From NCBI GenBank assembly GCA_916048095.2, contig OU696582.1, forward strand, positions 4,742,001 to 4,806,000: 64,000 nt of DNA, written 5' to 3'. The DNA is from Sacculina carcini. Lineage: Eukaryota; Arthropoda; Thecostraca; Sacculinidae. Under the pieces are notes generated by a model, which saw only the letters and a list, made by a program, of their open reading frames with translations, was not told where the DNA came from and ran no database searches. The position numbers and the translations under genes were made by a program. Shown piece after piece: positions 30,001 to 38,411 of the stretch (position 1 is the stretch's first letter; each line of letters begins with the position of its first letter).

Positions 30001-31576
30001 CAACATCGCCGACGCCCTGTCACGCGCACCCTCCCAGCCGGCCGGTGCTGACGCGGACGTGGACGACTCTTCGTCTGGATTTTTCATACAGACGCTAGAC
30101 GCCTTCTCAGATGAGGACGATGAAGGCCGCCGCACATCGCCAGTCGACACCACTCTGGAGGCGGTGCGAGCTGCGTCTCTCGCGGACGACGAGTGCCGTC
30201 AGCTGATGCCGTACGTGCTAGACGGCTTTCCTCAGCATAAGCATCTCCTACCGTCCAGCCTTCACCAGTACTGGGGTGTGCGCGACCAGCTCACTGCGGA
30301 CCATGGCCTGATTTTGGTCGGCTGCCGTCTGCTTGTGCCCAAGCGCCTGCGAAAAGATACCCTCCGCCGCCTCCACGAAAGCCATCAGGGGCAGGTCAGG
30401 ACGGTTCAACGCGCCCGCCAGACTGTATTCTGGCCTGGCCTTAATAACGACATCGCCATGGCCGTTTCGTCATGCCAAGAGTGTCTCGAATACAAGGACT
30501 CTCAGCAGAAAGAGCCATACATGGCGGAACCGCGCCCGACACGGCCCTTCGAATCGGTGTCGGCAGATTTCTTCTACCATGCGGGGAAAACGTTCCTCGT
30601 ATACGCCGACCGATTCTCCAACTGGCCGCTGGTGTTTGAATGTGGCCTTGACGCGTCTGCTCATCAGCTGGTGAAGCTGTTTCGGCGCGTGTTTGTCGCC
30701 ACGGGCGTACCGTCCATATTGTCGTCGGACGGCGGCCCGCAGTTCACTGCGCGTCTCACTGCCGAGTTCCTGCGACATTGGCGTGTCCGTCACCGACTCT
30801 CCAGTCCACGCTTCCCGTCCTCTAATGGGCACGCCGAGTCCGCTGTCAAGCGGGTGAAGCGACTCATCCAGAAGTCGGCCCACGACGGGGACCTCAACAC
30901 GGACGCGTTCGTTGCCGGCCTGCTGGAGATGTGTAACGCGCCTGGTGCCGACGGCCGCTCGCCCGCGCAGCTGCTGTACGATCGCCCCGTGTCGTCTGCC
31001 GTCCCCGCGCATCCTCGCGCGTTCCTGCCTGAATGGCAGCCGTCCACCGCTGAGTGTGATCTCCGAGCAGCGGCCGCGCACGACAGGCAGATCACCAACT
31101 ACAATCGGTCAGCCAGACCACTGCCGCCGTTATCGCCCGGCACTACAGTGGCTCTCCAGGACCCGACGACAGGCCGCTGGGACCGGACTGGCGTGGTCGC
31201 TGTCACTGGTCGTCGCCGCCAGTACGCGGTACGCTTACCGCATGGCGGTCTCTACTGGCGTAACCGCCGCCACCTGCGGCCAGCAGTCAGCGCACCCGCC
31301 TCCGAAGTGACGCCGCCACCATTTGTCAGCGCAGCGCGGCCAGAGGCCATGTGCCTGCCTTGCCCACAGCTGTCGCCGCCGCAACCGCCGCGAGAGACCA
31401 GCAGCAGCAGCGGACCCGCGCCGCCGCCGGGGGAGGATGTGAGCGGAACATCAGAGGCTCCACATACACCAAACCCTCGCCGAAGCGACCGAACCCGCAG
31501 ACCGCCGCCGCACCTGAGCGACTACGTCTGCAGGACCAGCAGCGCCCCCCTTCCGCCGCTTGGAGGGGAGATGTAG
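27068..31576 (+). CDS. gag-pol: Element E gag-pol polyprotein (1502 aa)
   Basis: ATG at 27068, 14 bp after the LTR; the start overlaps a possible primer site TGGCGCAGCC. Gag has a threefold repeat RQPLRMR(E/D) around residues 240-275, then Cys/His knuckles (CDRCGQRHQTAPC, CRRCGKRGHYARAC). Protease CDSGAD is near 395. RT has LTVDFTRLNRFV, TQVDALQGYFQVPL and the catalytic IVDDVLVHT. A Gypsy-type RNase H follows (LETDAARQKGLGFVL, VTDHKPLVP, NIADALSRAP). Integrase has HESHQGQVRT ... CQECLEY, and DDE acids in SADFFYH, LSSDGGPQF and SNGHAESAV. The stop TAG (31574-31576) lies inside the 3' LTR. No defect seen. Confidence 0.93.
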   Translation: MAQPTETQQALLEGQQRQLDQLTSLVSMLARQQLEPAAPAGAPAVAPRVNSPPPARLSYDTTAAGFTAWKERVLAHGTLSGSEKLSPAQQQALLTTLLDDEWCRIIRHSVALPADADLPACIELLENHQRSRQQVLVQRRHFFSRRQHDGEKVGDFVLSLREIAACCDFCSSCRDERIRDQIVMGTADSTALHQLLQVAHNELSLERAVKICESAECVRHDVVAMQRATPDVASSATIRTEVAAVRRQPLRMREHFGRQPLRMRDQHDRQPLRMRDQPNLQSADGGNGSACDRCGQRHQTAPCRAADCVCRRCGKRGHYARACRAPQSGTGRRRNNFVEYVGCDANDGVVNDENTQDTLYIGDIFDRAERTRLTTVGLTVSVGGHQPRKITWRCDSGADVSVVDAVVAQQLGVAAKSLCPPLSRLRVANGQPLRCLGTFEALLRLGDASCRSTVYVVPSVRRPLLCWRDAVELRLLHRAFPRQMSREQHLQQVTAGPSVPMPRPCPRWTSAAQPTAAERRAHSEQLLAAFTRVFSTDGPLREMTGGAMRIDLRDDAVPNNVTAPRSVPFCHRAQAQQQLEQLQQQGVIEPVSHPTDWCSPIVVVGKRNADGTPNGCRLTVDFTRLNRFVRRPTHPVRSPVEAVASMGLGNRWFTQVDALQGYFQVPLRREDRDLTTFITPWGRFRFCRAPMGLVSSGDEFNRRGDVALAGLADSCKIVDDVLVHTASYDDHLQRVWQLLQRCDDAGVTLNRKKFVFAATAANFCGFHITSSGFTIDEKKIRALADFPTPTDLTSLRSFLGLANQFGDFSDAIASAAEPLRQLLRKGIEWQWSSQHDAAFTAVKRALASPPVLGHFDPTRPTMLETDAARQKGLGFVLRQRDDQGRWQLIQCGSRFVSDTESRYAVCELEMLAVVWACQKCHQYLAGLPTFNVVTDHKPLVPILNEKALGDICNPRLQRMRQRLLHLTFVASWRPGAQHNIADALSRAPSQPAGADADVDDSSSGFFIQTLDAFSDEDDEGRRTSPVDTTLEAVRAASLADDECRQLMPYVLDGFPQHKHLLPSSLHQYWGVRDQLTADHGLILVGCRLLVPKRLRKDTLRRLHESHQGQVRTVQRARQTVFWPGLNNDIAMAVSSCQECLEYKDSQQKEPYMAEPRPTRPFESVSADFFYHAGKTFLVYADRFSNWPLVFECGLDASAHQLVKLFRRVFVATGVPSILSSDGGPQFTARLTAEFLRHWRVRHRLSSPRFPSSNGHAESAVKRVKRLIQKSAHDGDLNTDAFVAGLLEMCNAPGADGRSPAQLLYDRPVSSAVPAHPRAFLPEWQPSTAECDLRAAAAHDRQITNYNRSARPLPPLSPGTTVALQDPTTGRWDRTGVVAVTGRRRQYAVRLPHGGLYWRNRRHLRPAVSAPASEVTPPPFVSAARPEAMCLPCPQLSPPQPPRETSSSSGPAPPPGEDVSGTSEAPHTPNPRRSDRTRRPPPHLSDYVCRTSSAPLPPLGGEM

Positions 31577-31714
31577 TGTGATGCTGCCCCGCCCAGAGGG
31601 CGCGGGCGCGGCTAGCGTGGATGACGCTACCCGCTACGAGTCAGTGTGTGTCCAGCAGTGGTCGTGTGCAGGTCGTGACTTTGTTACCCTATTGTACGTG
31701 TCCGCTTGTAACCA
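31572..31714 (+). repeat. Element E 3' LTR
   Basis: 143 bp; its third to fifth bases supply the pol stop codon. Confidence 0.92.
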
Positions 31715-31719
31715 CGCAC

Positions 31720-31941
31720 GGCACAACGTCGCTCCCTTCACTCCTGCACCAACACTCAACACACCGCCCGAGATGATACTGACTGCCCGGCTTCAGCGTC
31801 ATGAACTTGCCTAGGCTCCGCCCACTTGTACTTAACACACACACACACACACATACACTACCGTACACAGGCACACACTGACAGACATACACTAAGCGCG
31901 CGCATGCAGCCCAATGGTGTGCTGCCTATATTTCACTGACA
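31720..31941 (-). repeat. Element C 5' LTR, part 2
   Basis: Continues 26689-26911 without loss apart from the duplicated CGCAC. Ends at TSD CCTTC. Confidence 0.85.
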
Positions 31942-32418
31942 CCTTCAATACTCGACGGACGAACAGCTTTGAGCGACAAACCGTACGATGATCAATAAAT
32001 TCGAGCATGACCACACTGGATTTTGTGTCTATTCTCCATAAAACACAAACAATTTGAAGTTATACCTGATTTAAGCGTGATTCACACAATCTCTATGACG
32101 ATGATTGAAGATGCTCTCGGAGAAGAAGAAGATCTCTATGATTGAAGATGCTCCGGTGTGTTTGAATATTTCCATGCCACGCTTTATAGTAGTTCTTGCT
32201 TTTCTGGGAATGAGAACATGCTGAATTTAGACTATCAGTCGAAATTCCTTTTGCATCTTGGAACCAGCTCCAGGAATTTCCTAATAACATATAATGAACA
32301 CAAACAACAAAACATCAATAGCTCTGTGATGAAATATACCTTTCATATTAGCTGAAGTAACTGCTGAAATGATATATTTTGATAAATATTAATTGTTGTA
32401 TTAAGCGCGCACCGTATT

Positions 32419-32484
32419 TTGATTCGAACCGCGAGCCTCTGACACAAGATTTCAGCGCCTTAGCCACTGAACTACCCGAGAGCT
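32419..32484 (-). ncRNA. tRNA-derived segment inside R2
   Basis: Homologue of 15539-15608 with the same A-box and B-box strings and a few changes. Same caveats. Confidence 0.5.
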
Positions 32485-32976
32485 GCAGTGATATGTGTGA
32501 TATATTGTCGCTAATGAGTTTCAAACACCAATAATATAAATATCTCAAAATCAGTAACCTCAATTTAAACAATCAATTTCGACTAAAAGCGAAACACTAG
32601 CAGCTACACAGCTAAACAGTGCTCCCCTCTGTTGATTTATAACTATTATGGTACGCAAATATATAACTACGTTGATAAGACATGTTTAACGAAGCAAAGA
32701 CCTCATGAGAAACGAGCAGATGTACATATTTTACTGAACCTATGAACCTTGAACCATTACTGAACGAAACCAGACCTCTGACCGCAGCAAAATGTCCAGG
32801 ATGATGACATGCAGAATCATCCGAGTTCGGATCACAAAATGGCTGCGCAAATCACACTTGACACGAAATTTTACAAATTCGCATTTCACTCTAAACCGCA
32901 ATGAAGTGAAACTCACTAAATACGTCAATTATCGCCGAGAATAGCACGCGATAAAACACTAAACACATGAGAGCAC

Positions 32977-33380
32977 TATTTATATTTATTGTTGGATGTT
33001 TCTTTTTTGAATCATATGTATTGTTCTTGATTGTTATTTATTACTTATTTATTAATATTTATTCTTATTTATTGATGGCTGTTTTTAATGAATCACATAT
33101 TTATTGTTGATTGTTATTATTTATTGAGGAACGTGGGCGGAGTGACATTATGGATTGTTATCGGATGATGATTTATTATTTATTGTTATTTATTTATTAT
33201 TTTCTTTCCAACTCTCTTTCTAGACTTTTTTCTCTTCGAACTCTCTTTCTCTCTGAATCTTTTGGGCGCTTCCGGTACATGGGGCCACCTTTGGGTGGTA
33301 ATAGTGCTTGCACTCTTCCCATGCTACTGGATTTGCCTGTAATAAATAATAAATAATAATAATAATAATAATAATAATAA
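32977..33380 (+). mobile_element. Short non-coding retroelement 3' end with (TAA)n tail
   Basis: Interrupts R2 relative to R1 (R1 runs through at about 16075). Made of TTTATT-rich sequence, a C/T-rich stretch and GGGGCCACCTTTGGGTGG, ending in AATAAATAATAATAATAA. This fits the 3' end of a non-LTR element. No coding region. Confidence 0.5.
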
Positions 33381-33480
33381 CCACGTGCGCTCGCTAACGT
33401 GCAACTGCATGGCTGACAGTTGAAACAATAGACTTGTCACTGTCACGTGGCGATGACGTCATACTTTCGTGAAAGGTGAA

Positions 33481-33562
33481 GGTATCTAGGTATCTAGGTA
33501 TCTAGGTATCTAGATATCTAGGTATCTAGGTATATAGGTATCTAGGTATCTAGGTATCTAGG
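33481..33562. repeat. 8-bp tandem repeat GGTATCTA grown from a terminal repeat
   Basis: About ten units, two variant, immediately inside R2's right terminus. The unit is part of the terminal motif GTATCTAGGTGG. Confidence 0.9.
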
Positions 33563-33589
33563 TTTCGTGAAAGTATCTAGGTGGCGTTG

Positions 33590-33975
33590 CCCGAGCCCCC
33601 GCGTGCGCACCGTCAAGCCACTCGACCGATAGTGGCGTGGCGTGTGACGTCACACACCGCTCATAACACACACACGCACATATACATACATACATATGTG
33701 ACAGTAAACAGCATTCGAGTGTAGCTATGTTTCACCATGCCCCACAACGTTTTCCTTAGCCACCCTCAGCCCCATACTGTAAAAATCCTGGCGCCGTCAA
33801 TGTTTGAAGCCATTAACGACATTTCCATAGGTATTGTTTTTGGTTAAACAATAATTAATTAATGACTCCAACAAACAAAAGCCAATACAAATATGGCAAT
33901 GATCTCTAATGATAAAAAGGCCAAAAAAGCCTAAAATATGTTTGGCCTTTTGACAAAAGTTCGGCGAGGCCAACC
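33590..33975. other. Spacer between R2 and R3
   Basis: No gene seen. Contains the palindrome GTGTGACGTCACAC near 33648, a CATA microsatellite, and AAGGCC/GGCCTT-rich sequence near 33915-33950 that recurs inverted to the right of R3 (44510-44545). Confidence 0.5.
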
Positions 33976-34259
33976 CAATGCCACCTAGATACAAGGCCGT
34001 TTCACGAATTTGTGACGTCACAGCGTTCGGCCTACGTCGGTGCAGTCTGTATGTGCTGCGGTGCATTGTTAGTTGATATTATGCGTACGCCGGTGCATTA
34101 TTTTCACAAATACTCCCAGTTTTAGATGAAAGCTTGCATTTAGAAACTGTATAATGCCTAACAATTCTTCTTACGACCTAATACAAAAAAAATTTAGGCG
34201 GTTTACGATCATGTATGGTACCAAGCGTGATAATTAACAACAAGAAAATGATCAAATAT

Positions 34260-34780
34260 TGTGGTTTTATTGTGTTCAATCGATACTTGTTCTGTGTCTG
34301 ACGATTCGGTCGCAGTAGATTCATGTATATCGTTTGCATTGTGAATTACGAGCATGAGATGTCATTGTATAGTTCAATGTTATTACGCCAGTGGATGACT
34401 CATCGTAAGGCGGCGACAGTGTGTGAGAGCGGGGAGAGCGCCGTCTGATGAACCTGAGTTCGTGTCGTTGCCATGGCGACAGCGGGCGCTTAGCAGGCGT
34501 TTGTGTGTCTGTGTGTGTGTTTGTGCAGTGGGCGAATTTTGATGACGACTGAGCGAGACGGGGTTAGTGAGTGTGTTGGAGGGCTTGAGTGCGTTAGTGT
34601 GCTGTGCGTGGTGTTGGGAAGCTGCGAGTTGGTTTTAGTGTGCACTTTTCTTGGATATATTTGCTGTGTGCGTTGTGTTAGTGATTCTAATATTTTTCTG
34701 GCGACATTTATAATTGTTGTCTTGTAATTAATGTCTTGTTGATCCATACGTGTCGTCAATATATATCATTCTCGACTACA
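34260..34780 (+). repeat. Element G 5' LTR
   Basis: 521 bp, TGTGGTTTTATTG ... CTCGACTACA. Matches 38412-38932 throughout by eye. Confidence 0.93.
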
Positions 34781-34792
34781 AGCTAACCGGCC
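34781..34792 (+). promoter_or_regulatory. Element G primer-binding site, tRNA-Ile 5'-end type
   Basis: AGCTAACCGGCC starts on the first base after the LTR. Its reverse complement GGCCGGTTAGCT equals nucleotides 1-12 of animal tRNA-Ile(AAU). No TGG motif is present. Confidence 0.7.
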
Positions 34793-34799
34793 ATCAGTC

Positions 34800-35540
34800 A
34801 TGACAACAGTGAACGTGGAGAGCATGATTTCGTCATTTTCAGGCGACGGTGATGTTGTCGCCTGGCTGAAGAAAGTGACACTTGTTGCGAAGCTGAAAAA
34901 AGTTGACGATTTGGCCAGCTTCATTCCACTTTTTCTTGAGGGCGATGCGCTGGCTCTATATTTGGAGCTCAGCGAAGAAGACCAACAGAAGGCAGATAAG
35001 ATAGAGCAGACACTGAAGACAACTTTTACTGACGATGCTTTCGCTGCGCATCAAAAATTGAGCGTCAAGAGGTGGACGGGAGAATCTGTTGATGTTTACG
35101 CCAACAATATCCGGAGATTAGCTGGGCTAGCGAATTTCACTGGTGTTGGCCTGAACAATATGTGTAGATTGTGCTTCGTGAATGGTTTTCCGGCGAATAT
35201 CAGGTCATCACTACAGAGAATTCAGAATGTTGATTCAGCAGATATGAGTTTTCTCATTGCACAGGCTCGTGTACTGACGAAGAACGCTGGTTCAGAACAC
35301 GTCGCAGCTGCTGGGTCGGCAAGTATTCCAAATGATGACGTGAAAATTCCCCCTCAACGATCGCAGTACAAAGGACGATGTTTCCTGTGTGGCGGTTCCC
35401 ATTCCGCTAGACATTGTACAAAGAAGCGCACAGTTATATGTTATTGTTGTCGTGAGGAGGGTCACATCGCTGCGAACTGTCCGCAGGGAAACGAGCGTGG
35501 AGTAGCTGGTGCGCCAACAGCTACTCCATTCAACCAGTGA
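34800..35540 (+). CDS. gag: Element G gag (246 aa)
   Basis: ATG at 34800, 19 bp after the LTR. Begins MTTVNVESMISSFSGDGD. The capsid-like helical region contains LFLEGDALALYLELSEEDQ and SVKRWTGESVDVYANNIRRL. Two C-terminal zinc knuckles: CFLCGGSHSARHC and CYCCREEGHIAANC. The TGA at 35538-35540 overlaps the start of the pol frame. Confidence 0.9.
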   Translation: MTTVNVESMISSFSGDGDVVAWLKKVTLVAKLKKVDDLASFIPLFLEGDALALYLELSEEDQQKADKIEQTLKTTFTDDAFAAHQKLSVKRWTGESVDVYANNIRRLAGLANFTGVGLNNMCRLCFVNGFPANIRSSLQRIQNVDSADMSFLIAQARVLTKNAGSEHVAAAGSASIPNDDVKIPPQRSQYKGRCFLCGGSHSARHCTKKRTVICYCCREEGHIAANCPQGNERGVAGAPTATPFNQ

Positions 35541-38389
35541 AGGCGCTCTGCAAATTGCCAACAGTTGAAGTGGTCTTGTCGGGTCGCAAAGTTCGGGCGT
35601 TGGTGGATACCGGATGTTCGACAGCAGTGGTGCGTGCAGACTTGGTAGATCATATCGACGGTTCCTGTGGTATGACGGCTTTTGATGGGAGGCAGGTGAA
35701 ATGCAGAGGAGTTGCAGAAGTGAGTATTGTTGTGGATGGGAGGCAGCTGAATGTGACGGCGGTGGTAGTGGATAATATCGTGAACAATGTGGACCTAGTT
35801 ATCGGCATGGACGTGATCAATAGATTGAACGGGGTGTTTGTGAGCAAGTCGGAAGTAAGTTTTGGGTCAAACCAGCTGATCGCAAGCGCAGTAAAGAGTG
35901 ATCGAGTTGTGTGTGATAGTGACAAAAGTGATGTCAGTGGCAGACTGATCATTGAAGATACAGATTTTTGCGCAGTGTTTGACGGGAAGCGATGGGAAGT
36001 GGAATGGCTCTCGAAAGGGATGGAGCCGGTTCTGTCGAAAAAGATTGGCTGCTACGCAAAGACAGTGAGACAGAGTGGTCAGAAAGAGTTCGATGCTGAG
36101 GTGCAACGTTGGGTTGACGAGGGCATCCTGATTCCGTGGTTCAACTCAGAAACAACTGGTGTGCTACCTCTAATGGCAGTGGTGCAGCCGACCAAGCACA
36201 AAGTCAGACCGGTACTTGACTTCAGAGAATTGAACAGTTTTGTGAGCAGTCATACTGGCGATGATTGTATTGATGTGTGCGGAGATAAATTGCGGGAGTG
36301 GAGACGTCAGGAAGAGCCGGCATCAATTGTTGATCTGAAGGCAGCCTACTTGCAAGTGCATGTGAGTCCCAAATTGTGGAAATATCAATTAGTCAAGTAC
36401 AATGGACGAATTTATGCGTTGACTCGGATGGGATTCGGACTGTGTTCTGCGCCTAGAGTTATGACACGTATAGTGCGTACCGTCCTTCAACAATCCGAGG
36501 TCATCAACAGAGCTACCGACTCATATATTGATGACATTTTTGTGAGAGAATCGGTAGTATCTGGTCAGGACGTCGTCAATCATCTGCGTAAGTTCGGATT
36601 GGAGGCCAAAGATCCAATTTCTATTGCAAATACCGCGGTACTCGGTCTTAAGCTACAGCGTGATCCAAAAGGTGAGCTAGTGTATCGCAGAGGCAATGAA
36701 ATCCCTCATGTTACGGCCCATTTGACAAAGAGAGACCTGTTTTCGCTCTGCGGAAAATTAATCGGGCATTATCCTGTAGCCAGGTGGTTGCGAATCGCCT
36801 GCAGCTACGTGAAACGACAAGCTGGTTCAATAGGATGGAATGACACCGTTAGCGATGAAGTTATGCACATGGTACAGGAAATGCTGAAACGGGTGCACTC
36901 GAACGATCCAGTTGGTGGCAGATGGTTTGTGCGGGATACTGGCGCGGGAATACTGTGGTGCGATGCCAGCTCAATAGCCATTGGTGCTGCTATTGAGATC
37001 GACGGTGAGATCGTTGAAGATGCCGCCTGGCAACGGAAAAAAGATGACGTGCATCACATAAATGTTGCCGAACTTGAGGCTCTGCTCAAAGGTATCAATA
37101 TGGCAATTAGATGGAAACTGACTGACATCGACATACGTACAGATTCAGCTACAGTTGCTGGATGGGTGGGAACCGTATTGTCCAAAGAGAAAAGAGTGAA
37201 GACAAAGGGAGCCGCAGAGATTCTGGTCAAACGTCGCTTGAATATCCTCAACGACCTGATCGATGAACTGGGACTTCGGGTGAAGATAAAAACTGTGCCA
37301 ACAACTTCCAACAAATCCGACGAGTTGACACGAGTTCCGAGAGGCTGGTTAAGGCATCCAATCGCAACATCAGGATGCAAAAATATGCTCAACAACAGTG
37401 AGGTGTGCATGGCGAGCTGGAGTGAGGTGAAAAATATGCATGAAATGCATCATATGGGGGTCGATCGCACGTTATTTTTGGCTCAACAAGTAGACCCCAC
37501 TGTGTCTCGAGAGATCGTTAGACGCGTTGTCAGGAGCTGTGAAAGGTGTCAATCAATTGATCCTGCTCCGTCAGCACACACGCCAGGACATCTTAGCATG
37601 GACGAGCCGTGGAGAAGATTGGCCACTGATGTCACCCACTACCGTCACGAAAAATACTTGTCAATCATTGACTGTGGCCCAGGACGTTTTGCAATTTGGC
37701 GTCAGATTCGTTCCGAAACAGCAGAGCATGTTTGCAGAATTCTCGATGAAGTCTTCCGTGAGAGAGGTCCTCCCCATGAACTACTGATGGATAATAGTAG
37801 TGTTTTCCGGTCTCAAGAAGTACGTCAACTGCTGGAGCGATGGAAGGTGAGACCGTTCTTCCGGGCGGCATATCGTCCTAGTGGGAACGGGATTGTGGAG
37901 CGCCACCATCGTACTGTCAAAGCTCTTGCCGAGAGAGGACAGGTGCCGCCTACAACCGCTGTATTCTGGTACAACATGGCGCCGAGAGCTGGCTTGGACC
38001 AGGAGTCGATTCCTCATCGCAATGTCCATACTTACAAATGGCGACACCCGGGTAGTGAGATACCGCACGATGGCGACGTCGGTGAATGTTCGGTTCGCAT
38101 TGGAGATGAGGTGTGGGTCAAGCCACCGGACGGACTGTGTACTTCTCAGTGGACGGTCGGCACTGTCACCGACGTGCACTCGAGGAACAATGTGTCGGTG
38201 GACGGTATGCCCCGTCATGTTCTGGACATTCGGCCTGTGGTGGTGGAGACGGAGACTGACGACGAAGTTCGGGACAGGTCCCAGCCTGCTGATGATGGAG
38301 ACGATTCACAAAGTGATCAAGATCAGCTCCCTCGGCGTTCTGGCAGAGAGCGAAGGCCCCCGGTATGGATGAGCGAGTACGCTACTTAG
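35537..38389 (+). CDS. pol: Element G pol (950 aa)
   Basis: The frame is -1 relative to gag, so ribosomal frameshifting or reinitiation is expected; no ATG is needed at 35537. Protease has VDTGCSTAVV near residue 24. RT has LDFRELNSFV, SIVDLKAAYLQVHV, TRMGFGLCSAPRVM and catalytic YIDDIFV. The connection has HLTKRDLFSLCGKLIGHYPV. RNase H has CDASSIAIGAA, NVAELEALLKG and IRTDSATVAGW. Integrase has the HHCC finger (MHHMGVDRT ... CERCQS), the DDE core (LATDVTHYRH, ELLMDNSSVF, GNGIVERHH) and a C-terminal VSVDGMPRHVLDIRP module. All motifs present. Confidence 0.93.
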   Translation: MKALCKLPTVEVVLSGRKVRALVDTGCSTAVVRADLVDHIDGSCGMTAFDGRQVKCRGVAEVSIVVDGRQLNVTAVVVDNIVNNVDLVIGMDVINRLNGVFVSKSEVSFGSNQLIASAVKSDRVVCDSDKSDVSGRLIIEDTDFCAVFDGKRWEVEWLSKGMEPVLSKKIGCYAKTVRQSGQKEFDAEVQRWVDEGILIPWFNSETTGVLPLMAVVQPTKHKVRPVLDFRELNSFVSSHTGDDCIDVCGDKLREWRRQEEPASIVDLKAAYLQVHVSPKLWKYQLVKYNGRIYALTRMGFGLCSAPRVMTRIVRTVLQQSEVINRATDSYIDDIFVRESVVSGQDVVNHLRKFGLEAKDPISIANTAVLGLKLQRDPKGELVYRRGNEIPHVTAHLTKRDLFSLCGKLIGHYPVARWLRIACSYVKRQAGSIGWNDTVSDEVMHMVQEMLKRVHSNDPVGGRWFVRDTGAGILWCDASSIAIGAAIEIDGEIVEDAAWQRKKDDVHHINVAELEALLKGINMAIRWKLTDIDIRTDSATVAGWVGTVLSKEKRVKTKGAAEILVKRRLNILNDLIDELGLRVKIKTVPTTSNKSDELTRVPRGWLRHPIATSGCKNMLNNSEVCMASWSEVKNMHEMHHMGVDRTLFLAQQVDPTVSREIVRRVVRSCERCQSIDPAPSAHTPGHLSMDEPWRRLATDVTHYRHEKYLSIIDCGPGRFAIWRQIRSETAEHVCRILDEVFRERGPPHELLMDNSSVFRSQEVRQLLERWKVRPFFRAAYRPSGNGIVERHHRTVKALAERGQVPPTTAVFWYNMAPRAGLDQESIPHRNVHTYKWRHPGSEIPHDGDVGECSVRIGDEVWVKPPDGLCTSQWTVGTVTDVHSRNNVSVDGMPRHVLDIRPVVVETETDDEVRDRSQPADDGDDSQSDQDQLPRRSGRERRPPVWMSEYAT

Positions 38390-38411
38390 TGATCTTGAGA
38401 TCAGGAGGTGA

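Larger units (their letters stand above)
26912..31714 (+). mobile_element. Element E: very young, GC-rich Gypsy-like LTR retrotransposon
   Basis: 4803 bp, TSD CGCAC (26907-26911 and 31715-31719), inserted into the LTR of element C. LTRs of 143 bp each (26912-27054, 31572-31714) appear identical base for base. A single 1502-codon frame fills the interior. Strikingly GC-rich compared with its neighbours. The polypurine tract GGAGGGGAGA directly precedes the 3' LTR and is itself coding. Confidence 0.93.
22481..31941 (-). mobile_element. Element C: dead LTR retrotransposon, B/C/F/G lineage, 5' LTR split by element E
   Basis: TSD CCTTC at 22476-22480 and 31942-31946; R1 at about 15010 shows the empty site. 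The 3' LTR is 22481-22901. The 5' LTR is 26689-26911 plus 31720-31941 around element E. A polypurine tract (GGGGGGGA on minus) precedes the 3' LTR. Gag and pol have in-frame stops at 26526-26528, about 24470 and 24024-24026, and an A-run frameshift near 26110. Confidence 0.9.
16135..33589. mobile_element. R2: non-autonomous hAT-like element with both terminal repeats, heavily filled
   Basis: The left end is CAACGCCACCTAGATAC, then TTTCACGAAAGTATGACGTC. The right end, read inverted, gives the same terminal CAACGCCACCTAGATAC and, further in, the same TTTCACGAAAGTATGACGTC. The right end is disturbed by an 8-bp tandem repeat. Own sequence totals about 2.5-3 kb with no transposase. It hosts LINE W, an L2-like fragment at 21029-21504, element C (with E inside) and a LINE tail at 32977-33380. 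No TSD with matching flanks was found, perhaps because its left side joins R1. Confidence 0.7.

Noticed and set aside
27463-31098. Many sizeable minus-strand frames across element E
   Set aside because: Shadows of the GC-rich gag-pol frame; no independent motifs.
34490-34759. Duplicate small genes at 34490-34759 and 38642-38911
   Set aside because: They are the same LTR sequence of element G read twice.
34781-34800. Conventional TGG primer-binding site in G (also checked in B, C, F, A, H)
   Set aside because: No TGG within the first bases after these LTRs. In A a TGG occurs about 27 bases in, too far to be convincing.
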